From: an uncultured bacterium | GTDB taxonomy: Bacteria; Desulfobacterota; BSN033; UBA1163 | Assembly: GCA_938002255.1 (NCBI GenBank) | Contig: CALLAL010000008.1 | Location: 48,539-112,538 of the forward strand | Direction of reading: 5' to 3' | Length of the DNA stretch: 64,000 nt | Shown: piece after piece, positions 26,822-35,258 of the stretch | Layout: every line of letters begins with the position of its first letter | Position numbering within the stretch: position 1 is the first letter of the stretch | Made by a program: the position numbers and the translations under genes | Notes under the pieces: model-generated | What the model was told of the DNA's origin: nothing | The model's database searches: none | The model's input: the letters and a program-made list of their open reading frames with translations, nothing else

Positions 26822-27586
26822 ATGGAAACTCTTTTTCGAAAAGCAACCCAAAACCGAGCCTTTGAGGATGTCGTCACACAAATTCAGGAAGCCGTTCTTC
26901 AGGGAAGGCTCAAGGCAGGGGATCGGCTTCCCGGGGAACGGCGATTAAGAGAGATTTTTCAGGTCAGCCGAGGCACGCTGAGGGAAGCCCTCCGGACCCT
27001 GGAGCAGAAGAAGCTGATTCAGATCCGAACGGGAGTAAGAGGAGGAGCCATTGTCTGTCCTGTCAACACTCAACCCGTCAGTGAAAGCCTCGATCTTCTG
27101 CTCCGGTACCAAAAGATCGAGTTAAAAGAATTGGCTGAATTTCGAGAAGAGGTAGAAGGGGCGGTAGCCGCTCAAGCGGCCAGAAGGGCCAGAAAAGAGG
27201 ATATCCAACAATTGACCTCCTATCTTGAGTCCATCCAAGCGCTAAACAGGGGAGGGCAGGAGGCCTGGAGAGACGTCATTAAAATAGATAACCAGTTTCA
27301 TCTTTGTCTTGCCCGGATTGCTGGAAATAGAGTTTTTGAATCGGTCTTGACGATCATTTACGAAAATATTTTTCGTTATTTTGATCGGTTTCTTCCTAAG
27401 GATAAAAAGGTAACCGAAAGGATCTATCGAGACCTGAGTGGCATTGTGGAAGCCATCAAAGCCAAAGATGCTCAAAAGACCAAAACGCTCATCCAAGCTC
27501 ATGTGAAGCGGTTCGATCGCCTGATGGAGATGAACCGCGATCAAGTATTCTCATGGGGAGGAGGTGGTGCGGAAAAGACGTCGTGA
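26822..27586 (+). CDS. FadR/GntR-family transcriptional regulator (FCD domain)
   Basis: A 254-residue regulator. The N-terminal winged helix-turn-helix (GDRLPGERRLREIFQVSRGT, then LREALRTLEQKKL) is followed by an all-helical FCD ligand domain with likely metal ligands in IDNQFHLCLARIAGN and AHVKRFDRL. A perfect operator palindrome ends two bases before its ATG and covers the expected -10 region, so it probably represses itself and the TRAP genes that follow, and perhaps the upstream catabolic genes. There is no Shine-Dalgarno sequence, because the operator occupies that place. FCD regulators usually sense carboxylic acids. Confidence 0.9.
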   Translation: METLFRKATQNRAFEDVVTQIQEAVLQGRLKAGDRLPGERRLREIFQVSRGTLREALRTLEQKKLIQIRTGVRGGAIVCPVNTQPVSESLDLLLRYQKIELKELAEFREEVEGAVAAQAARRARKEDIQQLTSYLESIQALNRGGQEAWRDVIKIDNQFHLCLARIAGNRVFESVLTIIYENIFRYFDRFLPKDKKVTERIYRDLSGIVEAIKAKDAQKTKTLIQAHVKRFDRLMEMNRDQVFSWGGGGAEKTS

Positions 27587-27651
27587 AGAAAAACAGGAAA
27601 GTTTTTCACCCAGAAGGTCATCAAAAATCTTTGAATCAGAAGGAGGAAAAG

Positions 27652-28761
27652 ATGAAGAAAGGAACGATTTGGAGCATCGTCGGGGTGTTGTTTTTAGTCT
27701 GGGGGTTGATGTTTTCAGTCCCCGAGGCCAAGTCAGCAGCCATCACATGGAAAATGCAGACGACCTGGCCAGCCGGGATGGCGCTTCATACCAGCGCCGT
27801 TGGTCTGGCGAAGAGGATTGAGGACATGACCGGTGGCCGGCTCAAAATTGAAGTCTTACCCGCAGGTGCCATTGTGCCTGCTTTTGAAGTCCTTGGTGCT
27901 GTCCATAAAGGGACGATCGATGCTGCTCATGGTTGGTCCGCTTACTGGATCGGGAGACATCCAGCCGCCAACCTTTTTTCCAGTGTGGCTGGCGGGCCTT
28001 TTGGAATGGACAATGTGGATTATGCCGGGTGGCTTTATCATGGCGGAGGGCTTGATTTTTACCGGGAACTCTATCTTGACGTGATGAAGATGAAGGTCAT
28101 GGTTTTCCCAACCGATATCATCGCTTCCGAACCCTTGGGTTGGTTTAAAAAACCCATTAAATCGTGGGCTGAATTAAAGGGGCTGAAGATGCGTGAATCC
28201 GGTCTCACGGCTGAGATTTATAAGGAAGCAGGGATTACCGTCGTCGCTATGCCTGGAGGAGAAATTCTGCCAGCCTTGGAACGGGGTGTGATCGATGGGG
28301 CAGCCTTCATGTGCCCTACCACCGATCGAGAATTAGGGCTGATGGATGTGGCGAAGTACTATCATGCACCAGGAATCCATAGACATACCGGAACCCTGGA
28401 GCTCCTTATCAATAAGGACGCATGGGATAAATTGCCGGCAGACATCAAAGCCATCATCGATGTGGCCAGCCGGGAGAATCTTTTCAGAGCCTGGATCGAT
28501 CTGGTGGATAAGAACGTGAAGGATCTGGAACTTCTGAAAACCAAGCATGGCGTGAAGATGGTTGAAACGCCCAAAGAGGTCATCTTAGAAATCTTGAAGG
28601 CCTGGGATAAGGTTGCTGCAAAATATGTGGCCAAAGATCCTTTCTTTGCCAAAGTCTATGCTTCACAAAAAGAGTATGCCAAGAAGATGGTCGAATTCAG
28701 GCGAGAATTCTATGTGCCCTATGAAGTGGTGGCCGATTACTACTGGCCTAAGAAGAAGTAG
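27652..28761 (+). CDS. TRAP transporter, periplasmic solute-binding protein (DctP-type)
   Basis: A 369-residue extracytoplasmic binding protein. A signal peptide is visible (MKKGTIWSIVGVLFLVWGLM, cleavage probably after AKSA), followed by ITWKMQTTWPAG, typical of TAXI/DctP family ligand domains. The conserved ligand-clamping Arg region lies in LKGLKMRESG. AAGGAGGAAAAG precedes ATG 27652; the open frame further upstream is not used. It delivers an organic anion to the DctQM pair encoded next. The ligand is not evident, but the pathway context suggests a nitrogen-containing or keto acid. Confidence 0.92.
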   Translation: MKKGTIWSIVGVLFLVWGLMFSVPEAKSAAITWKMQTTWPAGMALHTSAVGLAKRIEDMTGGRLKIEVLPAGAIVPAFEVLGAVHKGTIDAAHGWSAYWIGRHPAANLFSSVAGGPFGMDNVDYAGWLYHGGGLDFYRELYLDVMKMKVMVFPTDIIASEPLGWFKKPIKSWAELKGLKMRESGLTAEIYKEAGITVVAMPGGEILPALERGVIDGAAFMCPTTDRELGLMDVAKYYHAPGIHRHTGTLELLINKDAWDKLPADIKAIIDVASRENLFRAWIDLVDKNVKDLELLKTKHGVKMVETPKEVILEILKAWDKVAAKYVAKDPFFAKVYASQKEYAKKMVEFRREFYVPYEVVADYYWPKKK

Positions 28762-28846
28762 GATCGATCAACAGACTTAACCGATGGAATCCTCTCCACC
28801 CTCCTTTAAGAAGGATGGTGGAGAGGAGAAACGGAGTCCAGCAAAG

Positions 28847-29380
28847 ATGATGAGAGAGAGCCCTTTTCCCAAATTATTAAAACTTGCCGGTTTCATTGAT
28901 CAGATCAGCATCTGGTCAGGGAAAATGACGGCCTGGCTGATCTTTCCTCTGGTGATCGGGCTAACCTATGAGGTCATTTCCCGGTATGTGTTCAAGTCTC
29001 CCACCATATGGGCTTATGATTTAGCGTATATGCTTTATGGAACTCTTTTTATGCTCGGTGCGGCTTTCACCCTTTACAAGAAGGGACATATCCGGACCGA
29101 CATCTTCTATGATCAATGGACTCCCAAAAGGCAAGGATGGGTCGATGCCCTTCTTTACCTTCTTTTTTTCTTTCCCGGAATGATCTTTTTTCTTATCGCA
29201 GGACTGGATGAAGCCATCCATTCCTGGAGCCTTCTCGAGAAATCGGAAGTGGGTGCCTGGCGACCCCCCATTTACCCATTCAAAACGGTTATTCCTTTAA
29301 CTGCCGTGCTGCTCATCGTTCAAGGGGTTTCGGAATTTTTAAAAAGTGTCTATGCTGCCTTCAAGGGGGAATGGCCATGA
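28847..29380 (+). CDS. TRAP transporter, small permease (DctQ-type)
   Basis: The small membrane subunit, about 177 residues with four hydrophobic segments (for example MTAWLIFPLVIGLTYEVI and LLYLLFFFPGMIFFLIAGL). ATG 28847, with GGAG ahead, gives a normal start (MMRESPFPKLL). A longer form from ATG 28784 adds a hydrophilic N-terminus and has no clear ribosome binding site. Its stop overlaps the large permease start, as usual for dctQM. Confidence 0.88.
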   Translation: MMRESPFPKLLKLAGFIDQISIWSGKMTAWLIFPLVIGLTYEVISRYVFKSPTIWAYDLAYMLYGTLFMLGAAFTLYKKGHIRTDIFYDQWTPKRQGWVDALLYLLFFFPGMIFFLIAGLDEAIHSWSLLEKSEVGAWRPPIYPFKTVIPLTAVLLIVQGVSEFLKSVYAAFKGEWP

Positions 29381-30693
29381 AACCCGAATATATTGGACTC
29401 ATCCTTTTGGCATCTCTTCTCACAGGGATTTTTGCTGGATTTCCAATTGCTTTTACCTTGATCATCCTGGCGGTGGTCTTTGGATACATCGGGTTCGGGA
29501 TGGGGGTCTTTGATCTGATGGTTTTTCAGACTCTTGGACTGATGAAGGAGGAGACGTTAGCAGCGGTTCCCCTTTTCATCTTTATGGGGCATCTTTTAGA
29601 ACATGCCGGGTTGATGGAACGACTTTTTAAATCGTTTCAGGCCATCTTCGGAGGGATGAAGGGGTCTTTATATCTTGGCGTCTTATTGACGGCAACCATC
29701 TTTGCCACAGCCACAGGTATTATTGGCGCTTCCGTGACGGTCATTGGATTGATGGCAGCCCCTTTAATGATCAAGAGCGGGTATGATACCAAGCTTTCTG
29801 CTGGAGTGATCACTGCTGGGGGAGCCCTCGGAATTCTCATCCCTCCAAGTGTGATGCTTGTGGTCATCGGACCGGTGGTGGGCGTATCGGTCGTTAAACT
29901 TTTTGTCGCAGCCATCATGCCAGGACTTCTCCTTTCCGCCCTCTATTGCGGTTACGCTTTGATTAAATGCCATATCTGGCCCGAATTGGGACCGACGTTG
30001 CCCAAGGAGGAACGGATCACTTCGGGTCGAGAGATTTTTAAGGAACTCTTCTCCGGGATCGTCCCAATGGCTTTTATTATTTTCGCAGCCTTGGGGAGCA
30101 TCATTGCTGGATTAGCCACCCCCACGGAAGCAGCGGCCATGGCGGCGACAGGCGCGTTGCTCTTGACCATCGCTTATCGCAAATTGAATAAAGAAGTATT
30201 GAAAGAAGCAGCCTTCAAAACGATCCAAACCTCAAGCATGATCCTCTTTCTTGCGATGGCATCCAATATTTTTGGAGCCGTCTTCACCCGATTGGGAACG
30301 AGCTCGATGATTGCTAAGGCAATGCTTTCCCTGCCCATTCCTCCACTGGGGATGCTTGGCCTACTCATGCTGGTCATCTTTCTTTTAGGATGGCCCCTCG
30401 AGTGGCCTGCCATTGTCTTCATCTTCCTTCCCATCTTCCTCCCTGTGGTTCAGGAATTGAAACTGGATAAAGTCTGGTTCAGTACACTAGTAGCCGTCAA
30501 TCTTCAGACGGCTTATCTCTCTCCACCGGTGGCTATGGCCGCTTACTATCTAAAAGCAGTTGCCCCCAAATGGGAATTGCTCGATATCTATAAAGGGATG
30601 GCCGAATTTATGGTTCTCCAGATGGTAGGGCTGATACTGGTTTTCTTGTTTCCTCAAATCGCTCTTTGGCTTCCGACTCTCTTGCTTAAATAG
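29377..30693 (+). CDS. TRAP transporter, large permease (DctM-type)
   Basis: The large Na+-coupled permease, about 438 residues with 11-12 membrane segments and the family's two-fold symmetry. Family segments include FIFMGHLLEHAGLMERLF and GGALGILIPPSVMLVVIG. ATG 29377 overlaps the DctQ stop (ATGA) with AAGGGGGA six bases ahead; ATG 29371 is an alternative. With the binding protein and small permease it forms a complete TRAP importer. Confidence 0.93.
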   Translation: MKPEYIGLILLASLLTGIFAGFPIAFTLIILAVVFGYIGFGMGVFDLMVFQTLGLMKEETLAAVPLFIFMGHLLEHAGLMERLFKSFQAIFGGMKGSLYLGVLLTATIFATATGIIGASVTVIGLMAAPLMIKSGYDTKLSAGVITAGGALGILIPPSVMLVVIGPVVGVSVVKLFVAAIMPGLLLSALYCGYALIKCHIWPELGPTLPKEERITSGREIFKELFSGIVPMAFIIFAALGSIIAGLATPTEAAAMAATGALLLTIAYRKLNKEVLKEAAFKTIQTSSMILFLAMASNIFGAVFTRLGTSSMIAKAMLSLPIPPLGMLGLLMLVIFLLGWPLEWPAIVFIFLPIFLPVVQELKLDKVWFSTLVAVNLQTAYLSPPVAMAAYYLKAVAPKWELLDIYKGMAEFMVLQMVGLILVFLFPQIALWLPTLLLK

Positions 30694-30730
30694 AGAAGGA
30701 TTTATCTCATTCCGTTGATAGGGTGCTTGG

Positions 30731-31909
30731 ATGATCTCTCAAAACATTTTCGACCTTATCATTATTGGTGGTGGCGTGATGGGATCGAGCATTGCCTACC
30801 ATCTGGCCAACGATGGATTCCAGGGACGCATTGCTGTCTTTGAGAAAGATCCAACATATGAGAAGGCTTCCACGGTTCTCAGCGTGGGAGGGATCCGGAG
30901 GCAATTCAGCACCGAGGTCAATATCTGGATCTGTCAATATAGTCTCTCCTTCTTCAAGGAATTTGGAGATCGAATGGAGGTGGAAGGAGAAAGGCCAGAG
31001 ATCGATTTTAAACCCCGGGGATATCTCTTTCTCGGAAATGAGAAAAATTGGCCTCTTCTGGTGAAGCACCAAGCCTTTCAGAAATCCCATGGCGTAGAGA
31101 CGCATCTCCTCAATCTCGAGGAGACCCTTCGACTTATTCCCGATCTCAATCCGGAAGATCTGGTGGGTTCCTCTTTCTCACCAGGGGATGGCTATATGGA
31201 TCCTCACAGTGTGCTTCAGGGGTTTGTGAGAAAGGCAAAACACCTGGGCGTGACGTACCTCCCTCAGGAGGTGGTTGGGATTTTAAGAAAGGGGAATCGG
31301 CTTGAAGGAGTGGAGACGAAAGATGGAACGATCTACGCTTCCCATTCCCTTGTCAACGCAGCCGGACCCTTTGGAGGAGATGTGGGACGGATGGCAGGGA
31401 TCGAGATTCCTGTGGTTCCAGTTCGAAGGATGGTCTATCTGGTCAAACCGCCGCGCCTTTTTGATTACGATCTCCCTCTTACGATTGATCCTTCTGGAGT
31501 CTATTTTCTTCATGAGACAGGCAAGCAGATCCTGACAGGAAAATCTCGAAAAGAGGAGCCTCCCGGGTTCAACTATGAATGGGATCGAAGTTACTTTCAG
31601 GAAGCCATCTGGCCTTCATTGGCACATCGTATTCCCCTCTTCAATGAACTGAAAGTGGTCAGTGGATGGGCGGGGCTCTATGAAATCAATCAATGGGATT
31701 TTAATGGGATCATCGGCGAGCATCCTGAGGTTAAGGGGTTTTACATGGCTGTAGGGTTCAGTGGTCACGGGTTTCAACAGGCCCCTGCTGTAGGGAAAGC
31801 CCTTTCAGAACTGATCCGTCTGGGACGATATGAGACTGTGGATGTCAGTGCCCTGGGTTATGAGCGGATTTTTGAAGGCAGAAAGGTGCTGGAGGAGGAA
31901 GTGATATAA
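30731..31909 (+). CDS. FAD-dependent amino-acid oxidase/dehydrogenase (DAO family)
   Basis: A 392-residue flavoprotein of the D-amino acid oxidase/sarcosine oxidase family. The dinucleotide motif IIGGGVMGSSIAYHLA is at the N-terminus and the C-terminal FAD motif appears as GFYMAVGFSGHGFQQAPAVG. Such enzymes oxidise secondary or D-amino acids to imines. In an anaerobe the acceptor would be a quinone or electron-transfer protein rather than oxygen. It follows the TRAP genes by 37 bases and precedes an ornithine cyclodeaminase homologue, making oxidation of an imported amino acid plausible. Confidence 0.85.
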   Translation: MISQNIFDLIIIGGGVMGSSIAYHLANDGFQGRIAVFEKDPTYEKASTVLSVGGIRRQFSTEVNIWICQYSLSFFKEFGDRMEVEGERPEIDFKPRGYLFLGNEKNWPLLVKHQAFQKSHGVETHLLNLEETLRLIPDLNPEDLVGSSFSPGDGYMDPHSVLQGFVRKAKHLGVTYLPQEVVGILRKGNRLEGVETKDGTIYASHSLVNAAGPFGGDVGRMAGIEIPVVPVRRMVYLVKPPRLFDYDLPLTIDPSGVYFLHETGKQILTGKSRKEEPPGFNYEWDRSYFQEAIWPSLAHRIPLFNELKVVSGWAGLYEINQWDFNGIIGEHPEVKGFYMAVGFSGHGFQQAPAVGKALSELIRLGRYETVDVSALGYERIFEGRKVLEEEVI

Positions 31910-31963
31910 TATAATAGACGAGGGACGACACCACTGTTGGGTTAACGTCACGGTCGTAGCCCA

Positions 31964-32015
31964 TATCGTTCATCAAAGGTTAAGTTGATCGTCTTTGAAT
32001 TGATTCCTTAACCGT
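31964..32015. repeat. two-word spacer element, copy A
   Basis: TATCGTTCAT (31964-31973) and CTTAACCGT (32007-32015), 52 bases end to end. The same two words at nearly the same distance occur at 58301-58354. Confidence 0.55.
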
Positions 32016-32049
32016 TAGGCATTAATGATATAGGGAGTGAATCAAGCCT

Positions 32050-33027
32050 ATGCTCATACTGAACAAAAGAGATCTGGAAGAACTTCTGCCAATGGAAGAG
32101 GTTCTCGAAGTTTTAGCCAATGGATTCCGGGAGGTCAAAGAAGGACGCTGTGTGGTTCCGGTTCGATTTCATCTCAGCATCGAAGAATTTCAGGGGCAGT
32201 TTCTCTATATGCCTGCCTATCTCTCAGGGTTGAAACAGAGTGGGACAAAGATCGTTTCTGTTTTCCCGCAAAATTTTTCTAAGGGGAAGCCCACGATTTA
32301 TGCAACTTATCTGCTGGCCGATCCTACCACAGGAGAATTGCTCGCCCTCTTGGAAGGGGCTACGCTCACTGGCATCCGGACAGGAGGAACCTCGGGTCTG
32401 GCGACACATTATCTTGCCAAAAAGGATGCCAAGGTTCTTGGCGTCATTGGAACAGGATACCAGTCATTCTTTCAGGTCAGGGCTATTCAGGCTGTCAGGT
32501 CGATTCAAGAAGTTTGGGCTTATGATGTGGATGCCCATAGACTCCAAGCATTCTGCGAGAAGATGACGCCCTCTATTCGGGTCATGCCGGCATCCTCTCC
32601 TTTAGAAACCGTGCGGCGGAGTGATATCCTTGTCACGGCCACTACCTCCCAAACGCCTGTCTTTGCGGGTAAGGATCTCAAACCGGGAACCCACATCAAT
32701 GCCATTGGAGCCTTTCGACCGGATATGAGAGAGACAGACGATACGACCATCCTTCAATCCAAGATTGTGGTGGATACCTTTGAGGGATGTCTCAGCGAGG
32801 CAGGAGATTTGCTCATCCCCATGAGCGAGGGAAAGCTAAAGAAAGAGGCGATCTATGGTGACCTCGGGGATCTGGTCACCGGACGGAAAAAAGGACGGCA
32901 ATCTGATAGGGAGATCACCTTTTTTAAATCTGTGGGGTTTGCCATGGAAGATGTGGTGACGGCTTATCATGCTTATCAAAAAGCAATTGAGAAAGGAATG
33001 GGAAGACAGATCGATCTAACATCATAA
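32050..33027 (+). CDS. ornithine cyclodeaminase/mu-crystallin family protein
   Basis: A 325-residue member of the OCD/mu-crystallin family. The NAD(P)-binding motif VIGTGYQSFFQVRAI lies in the middle, and EGATLTGIRTGGTSGLATHYL is the conserved substrate-side segment. Members include ornithine cyclodeaminase, alanine dehydrogenase and ketimine or 1-pyrroline-2-carboxylate reductase, and these cannot be told apart here. Its neighbours, the amino-acid oxidase and transporter, favour handling of a cyclic imine. Confidence 0.85.
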   Translation: MLILNKRDLEELLPMEEVLEVLANGFREVKEGRCVVPVRFHLSIEEFQGQFLYMPAYLSGLKQSGTKIVSVFPQNFSKGKPTIYATYLLADPTTGELLALLEGATLTGIRTGGTSGLATHYLAKKDAKVLGVIGTGYQSFFQVRAIQAVRSIQEVWAYDVDAHRLQAFCEKMTPSIRVMPASSPLETVRRSDILVTATTSQTPVFAGKDLKPGTHINAIGAFRPDMRETDDTTILQSKIVVDTFEGCLSEAGDLLIPMSEGKLKKEAIYGDLGDLVTGRKKGRQSDREITFFKSVGFAMEDVVTAYHAYQKAIEKGMGRQIDLTS

Positions 33028-33048
33028 GCACGTTTAGGGAGGTTAATC

Positions 33049-34863
33049 ATGAAAGGGTATGCCGGGAAGTTATTGAGGGTAAATCTTACCGATGGGAAGA
33101 TTTCTAAAGAGGAGATTTCAGAATCGATGAAGAAGGATTTTTTAGGAGGCCGGGGGTTTGCTGTAAAACTCTTATGGGATGAGGTCAAACGGGTCGATCC
33201 CCTCTCCGAGAAGAACAAGATCATTTTGGCAACAGGTCCTTTGAGCGGACAGATGCTTCCGAGTTCGGGAAAGATGGTGATTGCTTCCAAAAGTCCGCTC
33301 ACCGGAGGCTATGGGGATGGCAACATCGGAACCCTGGCATCCGTTCATCTGAGAAAAGCGGGTTATGATGTCGTAGTGGTTGAAGGAAGGTCTGAGAAAC
33401 CCTGCCTTCTGGTCATCGAGGATGATCAGGTCAGGATCGTTGAAGCGTCCGAGCTCTGGGGAAAGAACACCTTCGACGTTCAGGATCATCTCGAGAAGAC
33501 CTATGGCCGAAATTCTGGTATCCTCCTCACCGGTCCTGCCGGCGAGAATCTGATTCCCATCTCAACGGTCATGTCCCAGCGGGGAAGAGCCGGAGGACGG
33601 CCGGGTATGGGAGCGGTGATGGGATCGAAACATCTCAAGGGCGTGGTGATCAAAGGAACAGGGTCGATTCCAAACGCAGATGATGGACAGCTCAAAGCCC
33701 TGGGAAAGAAGGGCTATGAGGAGATCAAAGGGAAAGAGAGTTACGATTTCTGGATGAGGCAGGGAACGATGCAGGCCTTTGAATGGTGCAATGAAAATGG
33801 GTGCCTCCCGACTTATAATTTCAGGGAAGGGGTTTTTGAATTTTCAAAGGAGATGGATGGATATGTCCTGGAGCAGTTCCATGTGGACCGAAAAGGATGT
33901 CCCATGTGCAACATGCAATGTGGCCATGTGATCAAGGATTCGGAAGATCAACGGGCGGAGCTGGACTATGAGAATGTGGGGATGCTTGGTCCTAATATCG
34001 GTCTGAGAGATCTTCGCCAGGTGGCGTTGCTCAACCGGATGGCTGATGAATGGGGACTCGATACCATCTCTCTGGGAAGCGGCATCGGCTTTCTCATGGA
34101 AGCCTCTGAGAGGGGTTTGATCAAAGAAAAGATCGGATGGGGGGATTTTGTCGCAGCTCAAAAGCTCATTCGGGAAATTGGAATGGGAGAAGGAACAGGG
34201 TCGTTGGTCTCCCGTGGCGTGAAAGCAGCTTCTGAGGCGCTCGGAAAGGATTCCTATCGCTGGGCCATGCATGTGAAGGGGTTGGAGATTTCGGCCTATA
34301 ATTGCCATGGTTGTCCGGGGATGGCTCTTTCTTTCGGAACGTCTCCAATTGGCGCTTCCCACAAGGATGCCTGGATCATTGCCTGGGAGATTGCAACGGA
34401 TCGATTCTCTTATAGTAAAGAGAAGGTCGAAAAGCTGGTCGAGTTTCAAAGAATTCGAGGAGGATTTTTTGAATCAGCCACGGTCTGCCGACTCCCCTGG
34501 GTGGAGGTCAGTTTCGGCCTTCACTGGTATCCGGAATATCTGGAAGCCATTACCGGGATCCATAGGACTTGGGAAGATCTTTACCAGATCGGAGATCGCA
34601 TTTATACCTTGATTCGGGCTTTCTGGAAAAGAGAAATTCCTCAATTTGGACGAACCTGGGATTTCCCTCCGGACCGATGGTTTGAAGAACCCCACTCCCA
34701 GGGAAAGGTCAAAGGGGTGACCGTTGATCGAAAGAAATACGAAGAGATGCTTTCCTATTATTATCAGCTTCGGGGGTGGGATGAAAATGGCATTCCTTTG
34801 AAACAAACACTCGATCGCCTTGAGTTAAAAGAGGTTGCAAAGGAGATCACGGGTTCTTTTTGA
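33049..34863 (+). CDS. tungsten-type aldehyde ferredoxin oxidoreductase
   Basis: A 604-residue AOR, oxidising aldehydes to acids with ferredoxin, or reducing acids when ferredoxin potential is low. The [4Fe-4S] ligands are C284-PM-C287-NMQ-C291, with the fourth cysteine C480 in TVCRLPWV. The bis-pterin binding region includes RAGGRPGMGAVMGSKHLKG. GGGAGG precedes the ATG. It overlaps the open frame of a MoaD-like gene, a common pairing in which the small protein supplies sulfur for the pterin cofactor. Cytoplasmic. Confidence 0.92.
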   Translation: MKGYAGKLLRVNLTDGKISKEEISESMKKDFLGGRGFAVKLLWDEVKRVDPLSEKNKIILATGPLSGQMLPSSGKMVIASKSPLTGGYGDGNIGTLASVHLRKAGYDVVVVEGRSEKPCLLVIEDDQVRIVEASELWGKNTFDVQDHLEKTYGRNSGILLTGPAGENLIPISTVMSQRGRAGGRPGMGAVMGSKHLKGVVIKGTGSIPNADDGQLKALGKKGYEEIKGKESYDFWMRQGTMQAFEWCNENGCLPTYNFREGVFEFSKEMDGYVLEQFHVDRKGCPMCNMQCGHVIKDSEDQRAELDYENVGMLGPNIGLRDLRQVALLNRMADEWGLDTISLGSGIGFLMEASERGLIKEKIGWGDFVAAQKLIREIGMGEGTGSLVSRGVKAASEALGKDSYRWAMHVKGLEISAYNCHGCPGMALSFGTSPIGASHKDAWIIAWEIATDRFSYSKEKVEKLVEFQRIRGGFFESATVCRLPWVEVSFGLHWYPEYLEAITGIHRTWEDLYQIGDRIYTLIRAFWKREIPQFGRTWDFPPDRWFEEPHSQGKVKGVTVDRKKYEEMLSYYYQLRGWDENGIPLKQTLDRLELKEVAKEITGSF

Positions 34864-34880
34864 TAGGGGTTGAACCATGG

Positions 34881-35108
34881 GTGATCAACGTGGCTGAGCT
34901 CAAGTTCTTTGGTTATCTCGCTGACCTTGCCGGTAGCAGAAAAAGAGAGGTCACCTTAGAAAGGGCTGTTCCTTTAAGGGAATTGTTGCCCCCCCGGTTT
35001 CCGAAAGAAAATATCATTATCCTCATCAATGAGAAAGCTGCGAGTCTTGACAGTGTGATTCAGAACGAAGATTCCGTCGTCTTCATGCCCATTTTGTCGG
35101 GGGGGTAA
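34881..35108 (+). CDS. MoaD/ThiS-like sulfur carrier next to AOR
   Basis: A beta-grasp sulfur-carrier protein of about 75 residues ending in the required Gly-Gly (FMPILSGG), the site of adenylation and thiocarboxylation. It very probably makes the dithiolene of the tungsten-pterin used by the adjacent AOR. The frame is open from TTG 34860 and has no ATG; GTG 34881, with AGGGG upstream, is the best start and gives the usual family length. Confidence 0.82.
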   Translation: MINVAELKFFGYLADLAGSRKREVTLERAVPLRELLPPRFPKENIIILINEKAASLDSVIQNEDSVVFMPILSGG

Positions 35109-35258
35109 TCCGTTCCCTTTGTTCATTGTTCAGGTTTTTCAAGTCTATTGGGCTCCCCTCCTCCCTTCTCCCCTCTTTGGTTAACCCCACTCCCAGACAC
35201 CTTCCCAAATCGAGGAAATTCATGTAAAATAAGGCTTATTCTAAAAGAGGAGATACCT

